Origin: Exophiala sp. HKRS030 | Lineage: Eukaryota; Ascomycota; Eurotiomycetes; Chaetothyriales; Herpotrichiellaceae | Length of the DNA stretch: 64,000 nucleotides | Direction: 5' to 3' | NCBI GenBank assembly: GCA_023897205.1 | Contig: JAHWDD010000001.1 | Location: 7,378,001 to 7,442,000 of the forward strand | Shown: positions 50,712-61,612 of the stretch, in pieces | Numbering within the stretch: the stretch's first letter is position 1 | Layout of the letters: the number at the start of each line of letters is the position of its first letter | Notes under the pieces: generated by a model | The model's database searches: none | What the model saw: only the letters and a program-made list of their open reading frames with translations | What the model was told of the DNA's origin: nothing | Made by a program: the position numbers and the translations under genes

Positions 50712-51784
50712 TCAGTTCCAAGCATCGACTCCCGAAACACTGACTCCCAGTCCAGCCTCGCTCCCACCAGTCACGGTTGTAAACTGACTCTTGACACTCC
50801 TGAGACTGTCGCTGGTACTTGCCCTCCCCCTCTGTGCTTCGCCCTGGCTCCTGATCTCATCATCACTCCCATCGTCCTGATCTTCCTGCATTACCAACCT
50901 CACACCCCCGGCACCCATGCCACTCCCACCAGCCATGGCCTTCCTCTTCTCCCTCTCATTCCCCCTCTAACCTCCTCATCGGACCTTCTCTTGGCCCACT
51001 CGGCCACCAAGCCACGATAGTAAACCTCCGCCTGCACGGTGATACTGTAGAACTCGGGTGTCCAGCCCGCATTATTCTTGCACAAGGGATCCGCCCCAGC
51101 TTGAATCAACGCCCGGACGGCCTTGAGATTCCCCCACGCACTGGCATTGTGCAAACATGTGTTTCCCAACTCGTCTCTCGCGTTGACATCTGCCCCGCTC
51201 GCAATCAGCGTTGTGATACACGTGATTTCCTCGGGCGATCGAGGTGATGGCTTCACTCCTGTTCGGAGGACATACGCCGTCGTCGGCCTGATCTGTGATG
51301 CTGATGCTAGGTGAAGTGGTGTCTGGCCCCGGTGGTCTCGCCGCTTTACCGTGCTCGGAAACACCTGGCAGAGGAGCGTCACCACGTCCGACTGCGACGC
51401 CTCTGCTGCAACGTGCAGAGGGCTTTGTCCATCAGTGTTCACTGATATCCCGAGATTATTGCCGCCATTGCTGTATATCCAGTCAACCACCGGCGGTGAG
51501 GCATCGTGTCCAATCGAGATTAGGTATTCCTGTTTGCACGAGTCGTTAGTGCTGTCTCCGAAAGAGATTGTTGTCTTGACGGTTGATCGTCCGCTAGAGA
51601 GGGAGCATACCGCGATCTCGGTCATTCCCCACTGCGCAGCCAAGTGCAACGATGTATTGCTCTTGTCCGCATAGTCGGGGTTGTGTAGGTAGGATGGATG
51701 TGCTTTGAGCAGCCGCTGCACCAGAGGGAGGTCGTTGAGGAGAATGGCTTGTCGCAGTCGCAGACTGACGTCAACTCGTGCCAT
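50712..51784 (-). CDS. ankyrin-repeat protein, probable one-base frame break at 50961-50965
   Basis: Starts at 51784 (MARVDVSLRLRQAILLND). An in-frame 81-nt intron (51610-51530, GTATGC...AAACAG with CTAAC branch site) joins MTEIA to EYLISIGHDA. At least four ankyrin repeats follow, for example NTSLHLAAQWGMTEIA, GQSPLHVAAEASQSDVVTLL, GQTPLHLASASQ and GNTCLHNASAWGNLKAVRALIQAGADP. As written the frame stops at 50900. Adding one G to the five-G run (C's at + 50961-50965) continues it as NEREKRKAMAGGSGMGAGGV through an acidic tail to 50712, which looks coding. A small ankyrin protein of this layout could bind almost any partner; I do not assign a role. An upstream in-frame ATG at 51907 gives 41 extra residues. 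Confidence 0.82.
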
Positions 51785-52238
51785 GGTTGTGTCAAGACTT
51801 GTCTGACTGTCTATGAGAAATTGTGTGCTGCATGGCCTGCATGCGCTTGAAGTTACAGGTTCAAGGTTCGGGGGTTGTGGTAGATCGTTTGCGTCGTGAC
51901 CGTTCAAGACAGATCAATGCACAGGCACAGAGCAGAGGGGTTGTGGTGTGTATGTAAGTAAACATAGTCCGCCAATCGGAGTGCGGGACTGACAAGCCCC
52001 GATCTTGTTCTAGTCGAAATGATACGGAGAATATATTGATACAGTATGCAATGGGCACTCCAAACGTGTACTACCGAACGTAGAGACAATTTCAATACAC
52101 AATGCTACCGTCTCTATGATACGTGGTTACCGTCTCGTACCAGTCGCTTGAACCAAAGCCCTTCACGCGTTCCACAGCAGTAGATGTACATAGCGGCGTT
52201 CCATGACGAATCGAACACCATTCCTTTTCCTCAGTTGT

Positions 52239-53249
52239 CTAAGTAGTCTTCTTGACTTGCCCCTTTTCTCTCTCGGCCTTTCTCAAAGCCCGTCGCCTGA
52301 TATCCACATGCATGGACCGGTTGATAGCTAAAAGGATCTTGTCAAAAGGACCCAATACTCCCGTGATCAATGTTGCTATCAAAGCATGGCTCCAGTACGG
52401 AGATCCACTGTGCGAAAACCCTACACTTCCCCCTCGTCGTCCAATTTTCCCCAAGACAGATCTGACGAATGTCTTCTCTGAAGGCACCTGCCAATTCGCG
52501 CGTTTGATCTTGGACATGGCCGATGTTACGAGGTACGAATGGACAAAGTACACGTCGATCCCTTTGGTCGAGAGTTCCCCAGCCAGCGCGTTGGACCATT
52601 GCTGCAAGAACGCCTTGGATCCAGAGTATGTAGCAAGGAGAGGCGTTGGTGCGAGGCCACCGAATGAGCCCATGGTCAAGATCAATCCTTTCTTTTGCGG
52701 CAGGATGCTAGGGAGCACCGTCTGCGTGATTCTCAATGTAGCCAGACAATTGACATTGATGATGTTGCTGAGTTCACTCACATCCGTGTCAATGAATTCC
52801 ACAGGAATCGAGTGTGACACACCCACGGAATTGATCAAGATGGAAACTGCTTTGCCCTTGACCAATTCCGCCAGTGCTTTGTAGTCAGATTCTTGGTTCT
52901 TAGCAAAGTCAACCGCCAAAGTCTCGATCTTGATATTTGGCGAGGATGATTTGATCTGGCTGGATACCGCGTCGAGTTTTGAGGCTGTTCGAGATACGAG
53001 AATGAGATTGTAGCCTTTCTTGGCGAGTTGAATAGCGAATTCTTTGCCTATTCCATCTGAAGCGCCAGAGATGAATGCATATGAGCCCTTTGGGCCAAAA
53101 CTTGAAAGAGATTTGCCAGGGAGCACGAAGATGCTGAGGAGAACTCGGAGGACTTGGTAGGACAGGTAGGCGGTGGTGATGAGGCCGACTCCGAGGATAC
53201 CGGCTGACAGAGTTGATTGTTGACCTAAAGGCCCAAGATTGAGGACCAT
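52239..53249 (-). CDS. very-long-chain 3-oxoacyl-CoA reductase (IFA38 / YBR159w type), 336 aa
   Basis: Single exon. Residues about 12-45 form an N-terminal membrane segment. A short-chain dehydrogenase fold follows, with SGASDGIG (61-68) as cofactor loop and Ser195, Tyr208 and Lys212 as catalytic set (MGSFGG; YSGSK). The C-terminus ends QVKKTT, a KKxx-type ER retrieval signal. The enzyme reduces 3-ketoacyl-CoA with NADPH in the second step of very-long-chain fatty acid elongation at the ER membrane, supplying sphingolipids. The start codon at 53249 lies about 330 bp from the start of erg28 on the other strand, so the two ER lipid genes share a promoter region. Confidence 0.94.
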   Translation of the reverse strand: MVLNLGPLGQQSTLSAGILGVGLITTAYLSYQVLRVLLSIFVLPGKSLSSFGPKGSYAFISGASDGIGKEFAIQLAKKGYNLILVSRTASKLDAVSSQIKSSSPNIKIETLAVDFAKNQESDYKALAELVKGKAVSILINSVGVSHSIPVEFIDTDVSELSNIINVNCLATLRITQTVLPSILPQKKGLILTMGSFGGLAPTPLLATYSGSKAFLQQWSNALAGELSTKGIDVYFVHSYLVTSAMSKIKRANWQVPSEKTFVRSVLGKIGRRGGSVGFSHSGSPYWSHALIATLITGVLGPFDKILLAINRSMHVDIRRRALRKAEREKGQVKKTT

Positions 53250-53579
53250 GTTGCCGTCTTTGCGGAGCGGTGGAAGTAATTGAAAAGTGTGTGCAACTGG
53301 TGGTGTCTGTGAGGGAGGGGGAGCAATCCATAGAAAATGTTGAGTTCAGTCAGATTGTTTTGCATCATGGCCGTTATGGCCTGCGGCCCCTTTAGCCCCT
53401 CTAGCTACCAGGCTGGGCATTGGTCAATATTCCTTGTCACCCTTCGTACCTGCGCACTGGTGTTGAACAACACTCACCGTCTGTTTTACCCATCACTCAT
53501 CCTCCTCAAAGACCCCAGTTGCTTCAGTATAGACGATTGTCGCCCAGGCCATCCTCTCCCAATCGGCCTGTACGCAGTC
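53250..53579. promoter_or_regulatory. bidirectional promoter IFA38-type reductase / erg28
   Basis: 330 bp separate the two divergent start codons. No sterol-response or other element could be identified with confidence by eye. Confidence 0.5.
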
Positions 53580-54080
53580 ATGACATCGCTTTTACCGCAG
53601 TCCGAGGGCCTACTGCCTCTCTATGTTCTTTTCGTGAGCCCAGTCAACATCTGCAGCACGACTCCGATCACTTACTGACAAGTTCCATAGGTGGGTGCCA
53701 CTGCCCTAGCCAATGCTATCCAGAGTTACACTACCCTTTCTTATTCTCAACGACTCTATCCTGGGACATCATCTACCTCATCCTCAAAGTCCAAAGCGAA
53801 TCCTGCCTTCACCTCTCCCGTTACTCCACTATCTGCGAGAACTTTTGGAACCTGGACATTTGCCGTCGGCGTTGTCAGGATTTTCGCTGCATATCATATG
53901 AATGAACCTTCCTGGTATCATATTCAGATCATCTCAAATTTGATCGGCGCAGTTCACTACTTTCTGGAAGCTTTTGTCTATAAGACGAGCCCACCCTCTG
54001 GACCTTGGCTTGCCCCGGTGGTGGTTTCATTCATTGGAACCGGCTGGAGCATTGCCCAGTATAACTTTTACTTGAAATAA
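53580..54080 (+). CDS. erg28: ergosterol biosynthesis scaffold Erg28, 147 aa
   Basis: Exon 1 is 53580-53633 (18 codons) and exon 2 is 53691-54080. The 57-nt intron (GTGAGC...CCATAG, with TACTGAC branch) is phase 0. The protein reads MTSLLPQSEGLLPLYVLFVG, then RTFGTWTFAVGVVRIFAAYHMNEPSWY, HYFLEAFVYKT and a final hydrophobic segment. These are Erg28 family blocks, with about four membrane segments. Length fits the family (yeast 148 aa). In yeast Erg28 tethers the C-4 demethylation enzymes (Erg25-26-27) and Erg6 in the ER. The stop codon lies inside the 3' end of the convergent galactose-1-phosphate uridylyltransferase frame, a 54-bp coding overlap. Confidence 0.93.
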
Positions 54081-55307
54081 ATCACTCTCTATGCGCAGGT
54101 CAAGATGTCGCCTTGTCTCCAGCTGGGGGTTCAGCACTTGTTCCCCTCCTGTCTGCAGGCTTTTTCTGTATAGCTCTCCTCCACAATCGCGCAGTCGTGT
54201 AGTGGCCTGTTCTGGGGTGATGTCTCTTTGTGGTTCTGCCATTAGTTCATATCCGACTAGAAATTTTCGAACCGTGGCACTTCTTAGAAGTGGCGGATAG
54301 AAATGGAGATGAAGACTTGACACTTCGATTTCCTCGTCTGTCCCATCCAATGGAGCTTGGTGGATTCCCATGCTGTACGGGAAACTGGTCTCGAAAAGGT
54401 TGTCGTATCTCCGAGTGATCTCGGCGATTGCTTCTGCCAGGTGAAACTGCTCCGTCTCGTTCAGATCAATCAACGATCGAATATGCTTGATAGGCAGGAT
54501 CATGGTCTCAAACGGCCAAGTCGCCCACCATGGACACACCACAAGAAAAGTGTCGTTTTCAAAGACAACACGCTCTTTCTTCTCCCTCTCAAGTCGAGCA
54601 TAGTCCACTAGTAGATGTAACCCTCCTTGCTCTCGGTGATATTTTGTCAGTTGTTGCAACTCTAGTGCCGGCTCTTCAGGCAGTGTAGTAGTCGTCCACA
54701 CCTGACCATGAGGATGAGGATTCGAACAACCCATAGCGGCACCTTTGTTCTCAAAAATCTGCATCCACCGATACTGATCCCGCGGGGCAGCCACGCTTGC
54801 ATGATCCCCCGAAGGCGGAAGATGCGTGGGTTTGGCCAATACAGCTAGCGGCGACTTGGGGGAGATGTGTGACGTGTAAATCTCGGTCCACATCTTGACG
54901 ATGGGTACAATCTCCTGCGCTGACATGTCTGCCAAAGTGACATTGTGTGCAGAGCTGAAGGTGAGCACATAGCACTTGCCCTTGACCGGCTGTGCCTGGA
55001 GGAGCAGTCCCGACAAGCTGCCCGGCTCGTCGGGAGAGGTATACTCATCTTGCACCTCCTTGACGGCACTGTAGTCGTTGACGAAGACAAAGGTGTCGTG
55101 GTAATGGGGGTTCTTGTCCCCCGATGCCCGCTCGTTGCCAGGGCAGAGATAGCATTTGGGATCGTACTTGGGAAGGTCAATCACGCCGGGGCTTTCTTGA
55201 GCGCCTTGCCATGGTCGTTTCGTGCGATGCGGAGACACGAGGATCCAGCTGCCTCGTAGAAGGTTGTACCGCCGGTGGGAAATGTCATCGAGGATCTTCT
55301 CGGGCAT
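54027..55307 (-). CDS. galactose-1-phosphate uridylyltransferase, 426 aa
   Basis: Single exon from MPEKILDDISHRRYN. Hallmarks: RTKRPWQG, the zinc-site type segment CYLCPGNER, and the active site NPHPHGQVW with the nucleophilic histidine in H198-P-H200. The HIT-fold C-terminal half follows (ETMILPIKHIRSLIDL, HLHFYPPLLRSATVRKFLVGYEL). It exchanges UMP between UDP-glucose and galactose-1-phosphate in the Leloir pathway; the yeast gene is GAL7. After the usual GELYRKSL ending, the frame runs on about 45 residues without family resemblance into the erg28 end, so the true tail could be shorter through splicing. No other GAL gene is adjacent. Confidence 0.94.
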   Translation of the reverse strand: MPEKILDDISHRRYNLLRGSWILVSPHRTKRPWQGAQESPGVIDLPKYDPKCYLCPGNERASGDKNPHYHDTFVFVNDYSAVKEVQDEYTSPDEPGSLSGLLLQAQPVKGKCYVLTFSSAHNVTLADMSAQEIVPIVKMWTEIYTSHISPKSPLAVLAKPTHLPPSGDHASVAAPRDQYRWMQIFENKGAAMGCSNPHPHGQVWTTTTLPEEPALELQQLTKYHREQGGLHLLVDYARLEREKKERVVFENDTFLVVCPWWATWPFETMILPIKHIRSLIDLNETEQFHLAEAIAEITRRYDNLFETSFPYSMGIHQAPLDGTDEEIEVSSLHLHFYPPLLRSATVRKFLVGYELMAEPQRDITPEQATTRLRDCGGELYRKSLQTGGEQVLNPQLETRRHLDLRIESDLFQVKVILGNAPAGSNE

Positions 55308-56490
55308 GGTTTTCTATGGAAACGAGAGGAGAGGAGGGGTGAGGCGAGGTGAAAGGAAAGACTGCGTGATGGGTCGATCGATGTGTCTCTCTGGGATGAT
55401 TCAATCGAAATCGCCAGTCATGTTAAATAATATCTTCAACCCGCTTCAACGCTCTGTTTCTCGAAATTTACGCAGGCGGGAAATCGGGCGGGAAACCCAC
55501 CGTGTGCATCGGCGGGGTTGGAATTTTGGGGATACTACATCATTCCCACGTGGTGGTAGCACTACCTTCGGCTACAACGATGAATGTTGCCCTAGGCTTT
55601 TTAGTGCAGGTTTCATGAACTTGGTCTCTCATTTCGACTGAGTCTCATGTATGTTCTAGGTAAGTTGTTGTTAGAGGATGTTTGCACGAATGTGGGGTTG
55701 AAGCGATCGTAGAGTTTGTGGTACGTACTCCGTACTCCGTACACACGACGCCGACATCCCGCAACTCACAAAACTACGAGCAACCTGACCCACCTGGCAG
55801 ATTTTGACCAGAGTGCCTGAGGCAGGCCTGAGCGCACTCCGTATCAGGTAGTGGATATAATTTCTGTAGTTTCGATTTACGCCGGAGTGGTCACAGCTCA
55901 ATCTCCATCTTTCAACACGATTCTGACGTCAATTGGAGATCTCGTATATGCCAAAGTATAGACAATGCCCACGACAGATAGTCCGAGCACTCGGTCGTCT
56001 GCGATGCTGCAAGCCGCAAATGTAATAACTAATTAGACCGAAGTCAGAAACATGGTGCCTCGGGATGGAAATCTGGTTTAATCATGCTGGTGTGAGAAAA
56101 GCGGCAAGGCTTGCGGAAGGATGGGCGGAACAAGCCTGCCGAAACCCCATCCAGCCTTATCTCCAGTACGTTCAGTACCTAACGTGCTAACAAAAGGTGG
56201 CATGGCCCTGGCTCAGGCCTAGGGACCGTCAACCTGCGAGATCGGCCGGCGATGACACACGACAAAGTTGATCGATTCTGAATTTCTTCCACCATGCCAT
56301 CATCTATCACTCGCATATACTTGTCCTATCTGATGATTTGAACCTCTTAATCGAGTGCCTATCATGCGCTCAACATCTGCATCTGCGCTTGACTCGAAAT
56401 CATCTCACTGTCTCTAGGCGGTGTAAAAGACTGAAAATCGCTTGCACTACCGTCAGTGCCGTGTCCAATGGGCACTTGGCCTTCGAGTTC
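55308..56490. other. intergenic region, galT and F-box promoters
   Basis: Divergent spacer of about 1.2 kb between the galT and F-box starts. Two overlapping TACTCCGTA motifs lie at 55726-55741. No gene is supported; the open frame across 55222-55641 looks like antisense or leader sequence. Confidence 0.5.
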
Positions 56491-57620
56491 ATGGCCACTT
56501 CTCTGGATCGTCTGCGTCTCGAGGGTCTCCCTAACGAGGTATGATCATGAAACCTTGCATCTCGTCGAGAATGATTCCTCATCCAGAGAAATAGATCCTT
56601 GTTTCCATCTTGACTGGATTCGATACCCACCAACTCCTCCCTTGGGTGGTTGTGTCGCGACGCTTCCACTCCATCATTCTTCGAATCCTCCATTTCCGCC
56701 TCCTCCTTGCAGCCGCACTGCCCGAATGCAAACTCATTCTCGAGGCATATCACCCAAGTCGCAATTCGGGTGCAAACACATACCTGTATTGTACCTACCT
56801 AGGCACTGATGGATTGAGCTCCAAACACGAAGGTGAGGGCAGTCTATACCAAGACTGTCATGGCGAACAAGGAAGATTTGCCAAACTCGGTGCTTTGTAC
56901 AGCCGATTCAGGCCAGAAGCACCCACAATTACAGGCTCAATGCCCCTGCGCAGAATAGCCGGTGCTGCTCCAGCTCAGACCCCGGCTGGTGATACCACAC
57001 AACCGCTGTACGGTGAGCTGGGGGACGGCGGATTCAACAAAATCGAGCACGTCTTAAACCTTGATGGTGACGAACTCTTTGGTCAATTCTGTGTCTATCC
57101 GCAACTCGTGAGATTTGGTCCTCGTAGAGGCGTCTTCTTGAGTAGTGCACATATTGTGCAGTCCGGTCAAGGAGTTATGCGAGTATGGAAACAATGGCTC
57201 CAAGACCGAGCCATTGAACTGTATGAACAAGAAAAAGATTCTAGACCGACTTTGCTAGACAGGACCTCAACCGATGCTTGTCCCACGGTTGCAACCGACA
57301 AGAATATTCTCTGGACTGATTACAAGAAGAATGTCGGATTGCGAGTTTCCATTCGAGATAGGAATGGATGGTGTTATACCAAAGACCCTGAAGAATATGG
57401 CGAATCTCCCATGAGTTTTGTCGTCGAGATACAAGGTATGTTCAAAACGAAAATGAAAACACATCCATCCATGACTGACACGTGATATCCAGAACTGGTC
57501 GTTCGTACAACTCATCTAATGTTGTCGGTCGAGCTGTTTCTGCAAGAACAAGATAAGCGATCAGGTAAAACTCTCATCTTTGGAAATTTCGCTACGGCGG
57601 CTTTGTCTGCTGGCGCGTGA
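56491..57620 (+). CDS. F-box domain protein, about 338 aa, 3 exons
   Basis: Exons are 56491-56538, 56595-57435 and 57493-57620. The introns begin GTATGA and GTATGT and end ATAG and CCAG. Joining exons 1 and 2 creates the F-box: GLPNE + ILVSILTGFDTHQLLPWVVVSRRFHSIIL. The rest (LGTDGLSSKHEGEGSLYQD, LGALYSRFRPE, VFLSSAHIVQSGQGVMRVWKQWL, ending with the last exon's LVVRTTHLMLSVELFLQEQDK) fits a common fungal F-box family of unknown substrate. F-box proteins bring targets to SCF ubiquitin ligases through Skp1; the target here is unknown. Without splicing the frame breaks at each boundary. The first exon may have more coding sequence upstream. Confidence 0.82.
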
Positions 57621-58783
57621 AGTCAGCTTTATCGGGGACTTAGCCTTGTAATCGCATCCGCTAGCTAGGACGATAGGCAAAGCTCACTCGAAGCACACTT
57701 GACTGTCTTCAGGTTTTGAAGGCCAGAGCTGATTCGCGTGTAGGCCAGTCATATCTCGCATGGTCCATTGAACGATGATGGATGCGTACAGCCTCACTAA
57801 TTCGCATTCTGGCTCGAGGATGGTGGATGAGTCCATATAGACTTTGCGCAGAGGTCAAACCCAAGTCTTTGACTAAATGATTCCGCATCAATTACATCTT
57901 TTCTATTGTTATGATACCAATTAGACCAGTCATGTTTCTAGCTTTCCTTCTGATACAAATTATCAGTTTTCACGGATTCCAGTGCCCCCGTCCGAATTGA
58001 AGACCTTCCCATCATGGGTAACAAGAATCCAGCCTCAAAGACAGTCCCCATTTTGGAGGTGGCCATTCATGCAGTTTCTCGTAAGAGGCAAGCAACCACC
58101 AATAGAAGTCGCCCTCCCCAACCCTTGCAACATGCTTCGTCCAGCTCCTGTACGAGCGACCACACAACAACTTGTCTTTGACACTGAACCCGACTTCCTC
58201 ACCGTGGAAGACATACCATCCGAGACGCCAGAGCGTGTCTCGCAGACCAAAACCTGCAAGCGATATGCAACCATCATGCAAGCCACCACCCTTGTCCATT
58301 CTAATGACCTCAGGCATCACCATTCATCCCGTCATTGACCACTGATCTCAGCAACAACAGCCGCATATTGGTCGACAGCGACGTCGAGCTGCATGACCAC
58401 GCTACGTGGCGACACCACGCTCTTGATCAGAAGATAACGAATCCATCCACCAGTGATCAATGTCCTGAATCCTGGTCAGAATGAGGCTCAACTGGCCAAG
58501 TGCTGTCCTCGCTCCTATTGAGATACCCCGCTCTCGAGACCCTTCCCTGCCTTAGCACTTCCGTCTCCACGGTCGTAGGGAGGCGCGACCTTCTTTTCCA
58601 TTTGTATGTAAAGTCGCCACCCTACATCACCTCTGTCTTGCCTCTTGCCATCACCCCCTTCTGTCAGTCTCCTTCGCACGAGGGATCGATTCATCGTCCA
58701 CGCCCAAGTCATCATCGACTCGGAGAACTGAAAACACATTTTCCAATCTTGAGCTCGAATTATAACTGTGACATCTCACCGAC
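57621..58783. other. intergenic spacer
   Basis: No supported gene. Short frames at 57982-58338 and 58500-58880 (+) have no family resemblance. The second overlaps the first exon of the next gene in another frame. Confidence 0.45.
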
Positions 58784-59615
58784 ATGTCTGAACGAACCGT
58801 CCGTTGTCCAGCAGACATGTCTCCCACCCACTTCGAAAGGGAAATCAATCGTAAATTCGGACCTGACGCAACCATTGTAGCGAGAAATGTTGGTGCTACA
58901 GTATGACAAGCTTGCAACCTGCTGACAACGAACAAGGGAAGTGACTATGTCATTCGTTTCTCTCGTCGACAATCTTTGGTCAGTGTTTTCGCATTCGGTG
59001 TGTGTCACTGGCTGAATGGCATATCAGATTTCGCCCGACACGCCCAGATATATACCATCGGTAGGTCGTGATGGAGCCGGGACAGGATCGTTTGGTATGA
59101 GTTTGCTCACTTCACGTTCTTCCACCAAGTCACTCACACTTCAAGATGATTTGCGACAACGTCCGCACTCTGACCGCAATCATTCGACCTCATATGACCG
59201 CAACGACATCCACCTGCCAACATCAAGACGAGAAGCAACCATGAGTACCGATCGAGCCCCCGTAACTTCTGCAATTCCAATACCCGCTTCCAGACCTAGA
59301 GTCCCGCAGCGTTATGATTCGATGAATGAATCAATCCCTGAGGCAGGGTTCGGCGGCACGTCGTACCACGATGGCCATAGCTATTCTAGATCGCATACAT
59401 CACGTCGACCTTCGGATGCAACCGAAGCCAGGACACCGGGCTTCAGGAGTCGGACCGACTCCGTCTCAAGCACGGGCACCGAATACGGCATTCCAGGATA
59501 CCTAGGTTGGCCAGAAGCACAATCCCCACCACCAAATACCGCTGGCAGCCTTTTCGATCGACAGGGTCAATCATCATCACACTATGTCACAAGCAGACGG
59601 CCGCCTGCGAGTTAA
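58784..59615 (+). CDS. unrecognised Ser/Arg-rich protein, about 248 aa, 3 exons
   Basis: Not recognised. Proposed exons are 58784-58900, 58937-58978 and 59028-59615. The second intron (49 nt, GTCAGT...ATCAG) joins YVIRFSRRQSL to ISPDTPRYIPSVG. The first intron would be only 36 nt (GTATGA...ACAAG); a donor at 58877 (GTAGCG) would give 62 nt and lose eight residues. The first exon has a compact segment (FEREINRKFGPDATIVARNV); the remainder is low-complexity, Ser/Arg/Thr-rich and probably disordered. The start codon is uncertain. It ends only 44 bp from the convergent Clr5-domain gene. Confidence 0.55.
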
Positions 59616-59659
59616 AGGGTCGCCTCGTCAATTCGTATGCATTAATTCAGCAGATCTTC

Positions 59660-61612
59660 CTAATTTGATGTCAACAACATGGCGCGCTCCCCGAGTTTGA
59701 TCTCAATCCAGCTGTCCAACATATCGGCATCTCTTTTCTTATCTTGCGACTTCAGGACCTGCTTAAGAAGTTTGGAAGTTTCCTTCGACTTGGGATTGCA
59801 AGGCCCCAGAACACGATAACGATTTACGACAATATCTCGAAGGAGCGCTTCCGCAACCATGAGATTGTGATGTTTCTTTTCGTCTTCCATCTTCTTTGCC
59901 ATCATGTGAAGCAGGTAAGCCTGTCGATGATTTGCTTCCCACATATAAGGATGGCTCTTTGGGAAGTTTGCTATTATGCGTCCATGGACTTCCTGTTGGA
60001 GGATTCGATTTGCCGTTTCAAAGTCGCTAATGACCATTGCCGCTCTGACCTGGGTGGCCGCTGCCATTATTGTCTGGAGGTGGTTTTCTCCAAACTCCAA
60101 TCGGCATCTGGCGAAGATATCATTCAAAGACTCTTGTGCAAGCACATGTTGTCCCAGTTCCAGCCTTGCCCATGCCAGGTAGTACTCGGCGGTCAATGCA
60201 GGGCCTTGACTACTAGGGTACTCGCGCTTGATCTGTTGAACAATTCTCTCCAGTTCGACAAGGTTGTACTTGGGGACTCCGGTTCTCGAATGCCTTGACC
60301 GGTTTTGTTGGACACTAATTCCAAAGGCCAGCGTCTTGGACAAAGGGTTGTCAGGTCCAAACGCTTGCTTGGCAAAGTGGTTACAATCATTCAGAAGCTT
60401 TGTCAGTCGTTCAGATTGACCAACACTATCGAGAATTGCATTCAAGATGGTGATCGCAGAGAGACACTCTTCCCCAGGCGGCTTGTTATCTCTCAGCATG
60501 ACTGTATAGTTCACCATGGCCGTGCCATGGTGATACTCTGCATGCTCGACATATTTGTGATTCTTTTGACTTGCACAAATGCACCAAAATATACAGTGAG
60601 CCACGAAAAGGGATGCTGGGCGAAATTCATCGCTGACTTGAGGGCACTTCCTGTAGTTACCCAAAGCAGTTTCATCAAAGCCAATACCTTCGTGCTTGAC
60701 CAATTCGGACAAACTGATTGGATCTGATAAAGGGGTTGGAGTTGCTGATAGAACCTTGCTAAGGGAATCAAAGCATCCGTTGTGCTTCTGAAAACTTGAT
60801 CCAGCATTGGAGTACTCTGCCTTTTGTCTGAACGGGTCAACTAGTCGAGAAATTGATTGCAAGTCATCCTCATGTGAGCTTCCGAAGTATGGCGGAAGCT
60901 TGGCAACGAAAGATGCGTCAGTCATTTGTTGACCACGACCGTTTTCTGCATGCAATTGGAACGTGCTTGGAATTTGTAAGAATTTTGAAGTAGATGGACC
61001 TGGTAAATATGGAGATACCCCTCTCGAGGTCTCAGACGAGTCTGTAGGAGAAATATTGGCCGTTGATACTGGCGATCCTGAGAGGGCGGATAAGCCTCCT
61101 GAGGGTGGAGGTGTTTGTGGTAATTCGGGGTGCGGCACTGGTAATGTGATGTAAAACGGAGTTGGGTCGGTTGATGTGATTTTTGCCGACAAAGCAGCTG
61201 AGTCCGCAATACCTTTTTTCCTATTGATGTAATTGTTTATATCTTCCCGTGTTTTGGGTTGCTTGGAGAAGATGACGACTTCGGGTAGACCCCAGGCCTT
61301 CTGGCGATCCAAAAGCCTCTGACAATGAGCAGCGTCTGTCAGGCTGAGGTTACGCTTGAAACCCCATTTTTGTAGCATGGTCTTCCATTGCTTTGAACTA
61401 TGGTCAAGGTCAGAATAATATTGAGACAAGAAGCTAGAGACTTACGTTTGGTCGAGGTGACATTTCGATTTCATAAGAATCCTGAGCTTGCTCAGACGCA
61501 TCTTTTCCTTAAGATAGTACCGTTCAATCACATCTTTATGTGGCTCAAACATTTGTTCCTTGCACTCAACTCCCTCCAATGGAGTCAAGACACGAGGATG
61601 GTCTGTGCCCAT
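59660..61612 (-). CDS. Clr5-domain protein with C-terminal helical repeats, 634 aa
   Basis: Exon 1 is 61612-61446 and exon 2 is 61397-59660. The 48-nt intron (GTAAGT...CATAG) has a TTGACC-type branch. The spliced N-terminus gives a complete Clr5 domain at about residues 22-75: FEPHKDVIERYYLKEKMRLS, then HLDQTSKQWKTMLQKWGFKRN. It resembles DNA-binding modules found in many fungal proteins, and in fission yeast Clr5 it is tied to heterochromatic silencing. After a Pro/Ser-rich linker, residues about 320-620 are helical and repeat-like (AEYYLAWARLELGQHVLAQESL; TIMAAATQVRAAMVISDFETA), as in TPR-type tails of this family. Function is not known for this member. Without the first exon the Clr5 domain would be truncated. 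Confidence 0.82.

Noticed and set aside
54945..55641. Plus-strand frames over and beyond the galT start
   Set aside because: Antisense to a well-supported gene, then leader sequence; no family resemblance.
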